From JADFSZ01 sp022560555 [NCBI: PVC group bacterium] (GTDB lineage Bacteria > GCA-001730085 > JADFSZ01): a stretch of 18,614 bases of DNA. Shown in pieces: positions 1 to 5,739 of this stretch. Under the pieces are notes generated by a model that searched no databases, had not been told where the DNA came from, and worked only from the letters and a program-made list of their open reading frames with translations. Location of the stretch: assembly GCA_022560555.1 (NCBI GenBank), contig JADFSZ010000011.1, positions 1 through 18,614 of the forward strand, given 5' to 3'. Every line of letters starts with the position of its first letter. Positions within the stretch are counted from its first letter, which is position 1. Both the position numbers and the translations under genes were made by a program.

Positions 1-77
1 TTTGATAACGTTGATCTTAGAGAAAATATAAAAAAAAGTTGACAGAGACATCCAAAATATGCGACTTTTAATAAGAA

Positions 78-91
78 TGAAAACGCTTTCA
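78..91. promoter_or_regulatory. LacI/CcpA-family-like operator upstream of the PilZ gene
   Basis: TGAAAACGCTTTCA fits the 14-bp catabolite-responsive-element consensus TGWNANCGNTNWCA at every defined base and is near-palindromic around the central CG. It lies 16 bp before the PilZ start codon. A TTGACA hexamer sits at 39-44, but no good -10 follows at normal spacing. A LacI-family regulator is inferred; no such regulator gene is in the window. Confidence 0.45.
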
Positions 92-107
92 ACAGCCGGA
101 GTCTCCC

Positions 108-554
108 ATGACTCAAATGCCCAAATTAGATAATATCCAAGCCGACCCGAATGTAGACCGGCGTCATTTCATGCGGATTCCTTTTGATTCAGATGTTTAT
201 ATGTATTTTACGAGGAAACAGGGTTTTACTCGTATCCCGGTTAAAGTTAAAAGCCGGCTCGTCAGTCTCAGCGGGGGAGGGATGAGTGTATATGTGTATA
301 AATTGGACCCTCGCCTTCTGATGGATTTAGAGAAGAAAAATAATGATTTGAAAGTCAAATTTCAGCTCCAATATCCGTTCCAAATCCTTCAATCTAATGC
401 TGATGTGGTTTGGTCCAGGGATGTGAATCCTTTCAAAACCGAGTTGGGTATTCAATTCGCAGATATATTGAGCGAAGATCAGGATAAAATTGTATTGAAT
501 ATTATCAACCAAATAGTCGATTGGAATCTCAAGACAGGCTCCTCCCTCATTTAG
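108..554 (+). CDS. PilZ-domain protein (degenerate c-di-GMP-binding type)
   Basis: This 148-residue single-domain protein resembles PilZ domains, which bind cyclic di-GMP and regulate motility, exopolysaccharide or envelope functions. An RxxxR motif appears at residues 19-23 (within RRHFMR). The second hallmark, (D/N)xSxxG, appears as SLSGGG at residues 53-58, so the leading acidic or amide residue is a serine. A beta-rich middle and a motif near ELGIQF at about residue 124 also fit the fold. No signal peptide or membrane segment is seen, so it should be cytosolic. The ATG at 108 is preceded by GGAG at 98-101 with 6-nt spacing; an in-frame ATG at 117 is a less well placed alternative. The gene stands alone behind a LacI-like operator. 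Ligand binding is uncertain because of the altered motif; the fold assignment is fairly secure. Confidence 0.72.
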   Translation: MTQMPKLDNIQADPNVDRRHFMRIPFDSDVYMYFTRKQGFTRIPVKVKSRLVSLSGGGMSVYVYKLDPRLLMDLEKKNNDLKVKFQLQYPFQILQSNADVVWSRDVNPFKTELGIQFADILSEDQDKIVLNIINQIVDWNLKTGSSLI

Positions 555-586
555 CCCCCCACCTTCCCTCTTCCAGGGACATACCT

Positions 587-622
587 GATTTTCCCCCAAA
601 GTGACTGGTGCGGGGGAAAATC
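587..622. terminator. Perfect 11-bp stem-loop downstream of the PilZ gene
   Basis: GATTTTCCCCC at 587-597 pairs perfectly with GGGGGAAAATC at 612-622 across a 14-nt loop. It lies 32 bp after the PilZ stop, where a terminator is expected. No T-tract follows on either strand, so it is not a textbook intrinsic terminator; it may end or stabilise the transcript in another way. Confidence 0.45.
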
Positions 623-625
623 CAT

Positions 626-653
626 TTGACATTTAACGGGCTTTTTGGATAAT
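626..653 (+). promoter_or_regulatory. Sigma70-like promoter of the outer-membrane protein gene
   Basis: TTGACA at 626-631 and GATAAT at 648-653 are separated by 16 bp. A start near 660 would give a leader of about 105 nt, which opens with the inverted repeat CAATT-CGC-AATTG (659-671). The next gene starts at 766. Confidence 0.65.
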
Positions 654-765
654 AGAAACAATTCGCAATTGCCTGATGTATCTGTTATTTGAGTCGCGTC
701 CTTTGGGTTTATCGTAAGCTCAATTTACCCGTTCGTACATTTTTATTTCATAGAAAGGAGTGGGC

Positions 766-1344
766 ATGAAAAAGTTTGTTGGAGTTCTAAGTTTTGCTCT
801 TGTTTTGGCTTTATCCCAGGTTGTTCATGCGCAGGATCTAGACGCTGGTTATCTCAATATCAGCCTCTTTGGAGGAGGTTGGTTTTCCGAATCCAGTGAT
901 GTTGATAGTGATTGGAATATCGGCGCCCGATTGACATACGATTTTACGCCCTATCTAGAGGCGGGAATTGAGACGGGATGGACGAGTTATGATGTTGACA
1001 ACCGAGGGGCTGCGGGCGGTCAACTTGGTGAAATCGAATTTATTCCCTTGTACTTTATCCTCATTGGAAAATACCCGCTTGAATTTACCGACTATACGCT
1101 TGTTCCATACGTCCTTGGGGGCGTGGGCATAGTGTTCTGGGATTCAGATGCCAGTCAGCCCGGTGTCACAGATGACGAAGGGGAAGATTATGCATTTAAG
1201 CTCGGCGGCGGCGCTGATTATTATGTAACCGACAATACGGCCGTATTTATCGAAGGCGGTTTTCAATCATGGTCAACGGATCTAGAAATTGGAAATGGTG
1301 TTGATTCTTTTTATGTTTCAGGAGGCATAAAACTAAGCATGTAA
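766..1344 (+). CDS. Outer-membrane beta-barrel protein with Sec signal peptide
   Basis: This is a 192-residue predicted outer-membrane protein of the small OmpA/OmpW-like beta-barrel type. Residues 1-22 are a classical signal peptide: MKK, then a hydrophobic core, ending in VHA with likely cleavage before Gln23. The mature part alternates glycine- and aromatic-rich amphipathic strands (for example SLFGGGW, YVLGGVG, KLGGGADYYV, FIEGGFQSW) with acidic Asp/Glu-rich loops. The last residue is Met rather than the usual terminal Phe. The ATG at 766 is chosen over the GTG at 760 because AAAGGAG at 754-760 is then spaced by 5 nt. It has its own promoter (626-653) and terminator (1377-1415), so it is probably monocistronic. 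The exact function, such as porin, structural or adhesion protein, cannot be read from the sequence. Confidence 0.8.
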   Translation: MKKFVGVLSFALVLALSQVVHAQDLDAGYLNISLFGGGWFSESSDVDSDWNIGARLTYDFTPYLEAGIETGWTSYDVDNRGAAGGQLGEIEFIPLYFILIGKYPLEFTDYTLVPYVLGGVGIVFWDSDASQPGVTDDEGEDYAFKLGGGADYYVTDNTAVFIEGGFQSWSTDLEIGNGVDSFYVSGGIKLSM

Positions 1345-1376
1345 ACTTCTCGATCAAATACTGAGATTTTCTTGAT

Positions 1377-1415
1377 AAAGCCCCATGGCATCGTTATAAT
1401 GGGGCTTTATTTTTT
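1377..1415 (+). terminator. Rho-independent terminator of the outer-membrane protein gene
   Basis: AAAGCCCCAT (1377-1386) pairs with ATGGGGCTTT (1399-1408) around a 12-nt loop and is followed by ATTTTTT. It lies 32 bp after the stop codon at 1344. Confidence 0.85.
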
Positions 1416-1444
1416 GGAAATCTTCTATAAAACTAAGCGCCCAT

Positions 1445-1518
1445 CCCGAATGAGGAGGCCCAGGAAGTATAGCTTCGGGATGCCGAAGAAACTCTTCTTG
1501 GGAAGCTTCATTCGGCAT
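1445..1518 (+). repeat. Structured intergenic repeat, copy 1
   Basis: This ~74-nt element matches 18263-18337 at roughly 80% identity in the same orientation. An outer stem forms between CCGAATGAGG at the start and CTTCATTCGG near the end, where the differences from copy 2 become G-U wobbles. Inside are a perfect hairpin CTTCGG-GATG-CCGAAG and a second small hairpin CTTC-TTGG-GAAG. Size and multi-hairpin form suggest a REP- or MITE-like dispersed repeat or a structured RNA. It contains no ORF. Its 3' end runs into a copy of a tRNA D-arm sequence. The remainder of 1345-1605 is AT-rich and shows nothing else recognisable. Confidence 0.7.
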
Positions 1519-1532
1519 AGCTCAACTGGATA
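1517..1532 (+). repeat. 16-bp duplicate of the tRNA-Arg D-arm
   Basis: ATAGCTCAACTGGATA here is identical to 1612-1627 inside tRNA-Arg, 95 bp downstream. It covers positions 7-22 or so of the tRNA (end of the acceptor strand, D-stem and D-loop). No anticodon or T-arm follows, so this is a fragment and not a second tRNA. It overlaps the last two bases of repeat copy 1. Confidence 0.75.
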
Positions 1533-1605
1533 AAGGGTTGATGAATAAAAGATAAAGATTTAAAGATACGCAGGATGAAGTTTTTTACAAATTACTAATT
1601 TTTAA

Positions 1606-1679
1606 GCGCCTATAGCTCAACTGGATAGAGTGTCGGCCTACGAAGCCGAAGGTTCCAGGTTCGACCCCTGGTGGGCGCA
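1606..1679 (+). tRNA. tRNA-Arg (anticodon ACG)
   Basis: A full cloverleaf can be drawn. The acceptor stem is GCGCCTA with TGGGCGC, and the discriminator base is A. The D-stem is GCTC/GAGT, the anticodon stem TCGGC/GCCGA with loop CTACGAA (anticodon 34-36 ACG, normally modified to ICG and reading CGN arginine codons). The variable region is AGGTT, and the T-arm is CCAGG-TTCGACC-CCTGG. The 3' CCA is not encoded. The NuoF-like gene begins 33 bp downstream. Confidence 0.96.
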
Positions 1680-1712
1680 TTTTTTTGGAGTTCGTTTTTT
1701 TTGGAGATTCAT

Positions 1713-3062
1713 ATGTTGAAAGACCAAGCAAGAGAGCTGCATCGCCTTATTCCCGACACGGCCTATCGAACGTATTCGGAATATGCGAGCGCTCAAGGCG
1801 AGGATGTTGTTACCAAAGCCCGGGGCTTGACGACGGATGCGATATTAAAAGAAGTTCTCGACTCAGGATTGCGGGGCCGGGGCGGAGCCGGATTTTTAAC
1901 GGGCGTGAAATGGTCGGGATTATCGCATCACTCTTGTAAAAAAAGGTTTGTCGTATGCAACGGAGCCGAGGGAGAGCCGGGAACGTTTAAGGATCGGTTT
2001 TTATTGAGAAAAAATCCGTACGCGACTTTAGAGGGGATGCTCATTGCCGCGCATGTCCTTTCTGCCGATCAATTGTATATTGCGATGAAAGGCTCTTTTA
2101 AAAAAGAATTGAGCCGTGTTGAATCAGCCATTGAAGAAATGACATCTCTCGGTTTATTTGATCAAATCAAAATCAAAGTTATTCGTGGACCGGAAGAGTA
2201 TTTATTCGGGGAAGAAAAAGCCCTCCTCAATGTGATTGAGGGAGCCGAGCCTTGTCCGAGAGAGGCTCACTATCCTCCGTATGAAGTTGGATTGTTTGGG
2301 AACCTTGTTCATCCGAATCCTGCCCTTGTGAATAATGTCGAGACCTATGCGCGTGTCAGCAGCATCATTCGCAATGGTGCAAAATCATTTCGCACTCTCG
2401 GAACAGAGGATACGCCCGGGCTCTTGATTTTTACCGTTTGCGGCGACGTCGCAAGGCCGGGTGTGTTTGAGATGGAAGCCGGTGTGACCATCAAACATTT
2501 GCTTAACGATATCGCGGGTGGAGCCGGGGCGGGCCGCCGATTAGTTGCGGCTCTATCCGGAGTCTCATCGCGGGTAATACTGGCCAAAGATTTTGATACA
2601 ACGTGTGAGTTTGGCGCATTGAAGGGTATTGGATCAGGCCTCGGCTCTGCCGGGTTCATTGTTTTTGACGACAAAACGGATATGGGCCGGGTTACACAGG
2701 CGATGGCCCGGTTTCTCTATGTCGAATCCTGCAACCAGTGTACCGCCTGCAAACACGGATTAAGAACGGCTTCCGCGGGTTTGGATAAAATGTTTTCCGG
2801 AAGCTCGTCGGGGGCTAGAGATTTGGAGCAGGTCCTACATGGGGCCAAAGGAGCCCCTCAGGGAAATCGCTGTTATTTACCGATCCAAGGCTCCCGGATT
2901 ATCCCGAGTCTGATCGAAAATTTCCGCACATCATTCCAGAAAACTAAAAAAGATTTTTTATCGACATCCCCTTACCAGATCCCCAAAATCAAAGACTTTG
3001 ATGAAGAGAAGCACCTGTTTATCTATGATGAAGCCCAGATGGTGAAACGTCCTGATTGGTAA
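1713..3062 (+). CDS. Orphan NuoF-like NADH-binding FMN/4Fe-4S flavoprotein
   Basis: This 449-residue protein belongs to the family of complex I subunit NuoF, HoxF and the diaphorase subunits of NAD-linked hydrogenases and formate dehydrogenases. These pass electrons between NAD(H), FMN and an Fe-S cluster. The glycine-rich FMN/NADH region RGRGGAGF lies at residues 54-61, and GEPGTFKDR at 87-95. A second nucleotide-binding block with GEEKALL is at 166-172. An SLBB-like stretch spans about 238-270, and the N3-type 4Fe-4S ligands are ESCNQCTACKHG (Cys340, 343, 346) plus Cys387. It lacks the fused thioredoxin-like N-terminus and ferredoxin C-terminus of HydB-type proteins. No NuoE, NuoG or hydrogenase gene adjoins it. 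The ATG at 1713 is used because TTGGAG (1701-1706) precedes it; an upstream in-frame start at 1671 would lie inside the tRNA. The family is secure; partner and substrate are unknown. Confidence 0.88.
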   Translation: MLKDQARELHRLIPDTAYRTYSEYASAQGEDVVTKARGLTTDAILKEVLDSGLRGRGGAGFLTGVKWSGLSHHSCKKRFVVCNGAEGEPGTFKDRFLLRKNPYATLEGMLIAAHVLSADQLYIAMKGSFKKELSRVESAIEEMTSLGLFDQIKIKVIRGPEEYLFGEEKALLNVIEGAEPCPREAHYPPYEVGLFGNLVHPNPALVNNVETYARVSSIIRNGAKSFRTLGTEDTPGLLIFTVCGDVARPGVFEMEAGVTIKHLLNDIAGGAGAGRRLVAALSGVSSRVILAKDFDTTCEFGALKGIGSGLGSAGFIVFDDKTDMGRVTQAMARFLYVESCNQCTACKHGLRTASAGLDKMFSGSSSGARDLEQVLHGAKGAPQGNRCYLPIQGSRIIPSLIENFRTSFQKTKKDFLSTSPYQIPKIKDFDEEKHLFIYDEAQMVKRPDW

Positions 3063-3079
3063 GAAAACTCATTATTCTC

Positions 3080-3108
3080 TAGAAACTTTTTTCTGAATCG
3101 CTTACAAT
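3080..3108 (+). promoter_or_regulatory. Possible sigma70-like promoter before the diadenylate cyclase gene
   Basis: TAGAAA at 3080-3085 and TACAAT at 3103-3108 are 17 bp apart, matching 4/6 and 5/6 of the consensus. The site lies in the 87-bp gap after the NuoF-like gene, about 40 bp before the start codon at 3150. Read-through from upstream is equally possible. Confidence 0.35.
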
Positions 3109-3149
3109 TCATAACATGATTTTGTTTCACGTTGTTTGAAAGGGCCCCG

Positions 3150-4370
3150 ATGTTTGAAAAATCCTGGTTAGAAGTGTTTGGTTTATCCGGTTTTTTGGAT
3201 GTGGCCTTTATGGCGCTTCTGATTTATCTTGTCCTTGTTTGGTTCAAAAAGACACGCGCGGCCTTTGTTTTAACGGGTATCCTCATTGTGGCCGGTATGT
3301 ATCTTTTAACCCGCCTGTTTAATCTGATTATGACGGCCACAATGTTTGAGCAATTCTTTGCGATTATTCTTATTGCCATGGTTGTGATTTTTCAGGAAGA
3401 ATTGCGCAATATTTTTGAGAAAGTCGCTGTATGGAGCCTTGAGAGACGCCTCACCCGCAGGAAGGTTACCCAATTGACACGGGAAGAAACCGAAACCCTT
3501 GTCAGATGCCTTCTTGACTTTTCGCGGCAAAAACATGGATCGTTGATCGTTTTGGTCGGCAAAGACCTTCTTTTGCGGCATTTGACGGGGGGCGTGGATT
3601 TGTTCGGAGAAATGAGCGAGCCGATCTTGAAAAGTCTGTTTGATCCGAATTCTATCGGCCATGACGGGGCGGTTGTTATAAAAGGGAATCGCATTATTCA
3701 ATTTTCCTGCCATTTACCGCTCTCCAAAAATCTAAAAAAAGTCGCCTGGGGCGGAACGCGTCATGCTGCCGCTCTCGGACTAACGGAGCTAACAGACGCC
3801 ATGTGCCTTGTTGTGTCCGAAGAAAGCGGGGCCATATCGGTTGCGCATCGCGGGGCCATTCATGAAGTCAGAGATCCGGATCAATTGATTAAAATTTTGG
3901 AAAAGTTTTACCATGAAGTCAGCCCGGTCCGTTCTAAAACCGTTTGGAAAAATGTGTTTAAAAAAAATTATCGCGAAAAAATCATGGCCCTACTGTTATC
4001 CTTAGTTTTATGGTTTGTCCTTGTGCATGGATCCAAAGAAATCTATAGAAATTTTTCTGTACCGATTGAGCTCGGTGTTTTGCCCCAAACATGGGAGGTC
4101 GTTGAGCTCGAGCCGCGTGTGCTCGAAGTGACATTACGCGGTCCAAGACGGCTTTTTATCTTTTTGACGGGGGATCGCATTAAATTTTCCCCGAAAATTC
4201 GACTGGAGCCCGGTGTGCAGAAAATAAGGGTGTATTCCAACCAAATAGGGTTTCCTAAAAATATCGAATTAGAGAGTTTTGATCCGAAGATTTTGAAACT
4301 TCATTTAGAAAAGATGGCTCGTGTCGAAGAATTGGATGAGCCGGACACGTCTCGGGCTGTTGGAGAATAA
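3150..4370 (+). CDS. cdaA: Membrane diadenylate cyclase fused to a YbbR (CdaR-like) domain
   Basis: The enzyme should condense two ATP into cyclic di-AMP. Three hydrophobic segments (about residues 15-31, 37-56 and 67-82) match the CdaA membrane anchor. The cytosolic DAC (DisA_N) domain follows at about 105-240, with HDGA at 171-174 and GTRH at 202-205. The usual GTRHRAA reads GTRHAAA, so the second arginine of RHR is alanine. A fourth membrane segment (about 277-293) leads to one YbbR-type repeat (about 300-388) on the far side of the membrane. In Firmicutes CdaA and its regulator CdaR, which carries YbbR repeats, are separate adjacent genes; here they form one 406-residue chain. The ATG at 3150 is preceded by GAAAGGG (3138-3144, 5-nt spacing) and is preferred to a TTG at 3132. 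It converges with the GT4 gene across a 34-bp gap. Confidence 0.87.
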   Translation: MFEKSWLEVFGLSGFLDVAFMALLIYLVLVWFKKTRAAFVLTGILIVAGMYLLTRLFNLIMTATMFEQFFAIILIAMVVIFQEELRNIFEKVAVWSLERRLTRRKVTQLTREETETLVRCLLDFSRQKHGSLIVLVGKDLLLRHLTGGVDLFGEMSEPILKSLFDPNSIGHDGAVVIKGNRIIQFSCHLPLSKNLKKVAWGGTRHAAALGLTELTDAMCLVVSEESGAISVAHRGAIHEVRDPDQLIKILEKFYHEVSPVRSKTVWKNVFKKNYREKIMALLLSLVLWFVLVHGSKEIYRNFSVPIELGVLPQTWEVVELEPRVLEVTLRGPRRLFIFLTGDRIKFSPKIRLEPGVQKIRVYSNQIGFPKNIELESFDPKILKLHLEKMARVEELDEPDTSRAVGE

Positions 4371-4404
4371 ACCCGCGGGAAGACCCTTTTTAAGCCTATT
4401 GTTT

Positions 4405-5583
4405 TTATTTCAAAATTCTTTTATACAGGGCGCGTGTTGTGTTTGCGATATGAGCCCAGGAAAAGTGATCCGAGACATGTTGTCTTGCGGCCGCGGCCAT
4501 TTTTGAAAGAAGGTCTTTGTCCTGATAGAGTTTAGTGATAGTCCGGGCAAGGTCTTTGGCGAAGTTTTGCGGATGGTTCGTATCGACAGGGACAAGGTGA
4601 CCTGTTTGTCCGTCTGAAACAACTTCCGGGATCCCACCGACAGCGGATGCCACAACAGGTGTCACGCATGCCATGGCCTCTAAATTGATGATTCCGAAAG
4701 GTTCGTACATAGATGGGCAGCAAAAAATCGATGCGTGGGAATAAAATTGAACCAAGTCTTCACGGGATACCATTTTATCAATCCAATAAACATGTGATTT
4801 TGCTTTCTTAAGTTTGTGATATTTTGATTCGAATTCATTTTTGATTTTGGGTGTATCCGGAGAGGCTGCCAAGAGAACGACCCCGAGGTTATCCGGCAAA
4901 TCTTTGGCAGCGTCCAAAAAATGGCTGATTCCTTTTTGGCGTGTGATGCGTCCCACAAAAAGGACATAGTCGAGTGATGAAGGAATATTGTGTTTGTCCA
5001 GGGCATCACGCTTGAGGACTTTTTGATAAACATTTGTGTCGATCCCATTGGGGATGACATGGATCTTTTTTTCGGACACACAAAAGTGCTTTAAGATGTC
5101 CTCTTTGGTACTGGTGGACACAGCAATCACGGCATCCGCCATTTCAAGGGCCGTTTTTTCGACCCAGCAGGAGTACCGATAGCCGCTTTTGAGCTGCTCT
5201 TCTTTCCATGGCCTTAGAGGTTCCAGGGAGTGGACCGTGATGACCAACGGAAGGTGATTAAGCAGCTTGAGAGAGATCCCGGCCTGGTGTGTGTACCAGG
5301 TATGGCAGTGGACGATGTCGGCATCGGTTTTTTTCATCGCCATGGAGGTGTTTCGATAGACCGTTTGGTAGATGTTTTTGAGGTGCTCCGGATAGGAGCC
5401 GGGGATCTTTTCTGCGGGAAATCCATGGACACGCAGGCTTTTTCTGGAGAGAGATTGATTCCCAAAACAGCGGACATCCACCTCAATGAGTTTGGATAAA
5501 GCCTCACATAAGTGCTCCACATGAATACCGGCCCCGCCGTAGACGTTGGGGGGATATTCGTTTGTCAGGATTAAGGTTTTCAT
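4405..5583 (-). CDS. glgM: GT4 maltose-1-phosphate synthase / glycogen synthase, actinobacterial GlgA (GlgM) type
   Basis: This 392-residue GT-B glycosyltransferase matches the actinobacterial glycogen synthase family, whose mycobacterial member GlgM joins ADP-glucose to glucose-1-phosphate to form alpha-maltose-1-phosphate. Signature segments include TNEYPP followed by GGAG (residues 7-19), HSLEPLRPWK (118-127), HVIPNGID (175-182) and GRITRQKG (211-218, with phosphate-binding Arg and Lys). The GT4 EX7E motif is Glu294/Glu302 within EPFGIINLEAM. It lacks the KTGGL motif expected of the GT5 GlgA of enterobacteria. The presence of glgC and glgE next to it favours the GlgM role over direct chain elongation. 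It is transcribed divergently from glgC, with a start at 5583 preceded by AGGGA on its own strand. Family confidence is high; the choice of acceptor is inferred from context. Confidence 0.88.
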   Translation of the reverse strand: MKTLILTNEYPPNVYGGAGIHVEHLCEALSKLIEVDVRCFGNQSLSRKSLRVHGFPAEKIPGSYPEHLKNIYQTVYRNTSMAMKKTDADIVHCHTWYTHQAGISLKLLNHLPLVITVHSLEPLRPWKEEQLKSGYRYSCWVEKTALEMADAVIAVSTSTKEDILKHFCVSEKKIHVIPNGIDTNVYQKVLKRDALDKHNIPSSLDYVLFVGRITRQKGISHFLDAAKDLPDNLGVVLLAASPDTPKIKNEFESKYHKLKKAKSHVYWIDKMVSREDLVQFYSHASIFCCPSMYEPFGIINLEAMACVTPVVASAVGGIPEVVSDGQTGHLVPVDTNHPQNFAKDLARTITKLYQDKDLLSKMAAAARQHVSDHFSWAHIANTTRALYKRILK

Positions 5584-5619
5584 ACGGTATTCCCTGTGAG
5601 TGACATTAAAGATCTCTCA

Positions 5620-5647
5620 AGGATAGGTTTTTTTTAGGTGGGGTCAA
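5620..5647 (-). promoter_or_regulatory. Putative promoter of the minus-strand GT4 gene
   Basis: Reading the minus strand, TTGACC (complement of 5642-5647) and TATCCT (complement of 5620-5625) are separated by 16 bp. This is 37 bp before the start codon and about 35 bp from the core of the divergent glgC promoter. Confidence 0.5.
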
Positions 5648-5679
5648 GAGAATTTTTTATATTCAAAGGGGCAAGGTCT

Positions 5680-5688
5680 TGATATAAT
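5680..5688 (+). promoter_or_regulatory. Extended -10 promoter of glgC
   Basis: TGATATAAT at 5680-5688 is a perfect -10 hexamer with the TGn extension. The -35 position (TATTCA at 5660-5665, 17-bp spacer) is weak, as is usual for extended -10 promoters. A start near 5695 would give a ~45-nt leader to the ATG at 5740. The site shares the 156-bp intergenic region with the divergent GT4 gene. Confidence 0.65.
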
Positions 5689-5739
5689 ACCCGTTTTCGC
5701 AAAAAATACCATTTATGTTGATCTACAAGGATAAGGGTT

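Noticed and set aside
39-72. Sigma70 promoter before the PilZ gene (TTGACA at 39-44)
   Set aside because: No -10-like hexamer stands 16-18 bp away; the nearest, TTTAAT at 67-72, is 22 bp away.
327-632. 101-residue minus-strand ORF across the PilZ gene
   Set aside because: It is antisense to a recognisable domain, has low complexity, and lacks a ribosome-binding site. The same reasoning removes the other long antisense ORFs over the glg genes.
1445-1679. Integrative element with tRNA attachment site
   Set aside because: The duplicated part is the D-arm rather than the 3' end of the tRNA, the interval is under 100 bp, and no integrase gene is present.
1671-1712. Upstream in-frame start for the NuoF-like gene
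   Set aside because: It lies within the tRNA-Arg 3' end. The ATG at 1713 has a Shine-Dalgarno and fits the family's N-terminus.
4405-5583. Classical GT5 glycogen synthase (GlgA)
   Set aside because: The protein is about 390 residues, lacks the KTGGL N-terminal motif, and matches the actinobacterial GT4 signature segments.
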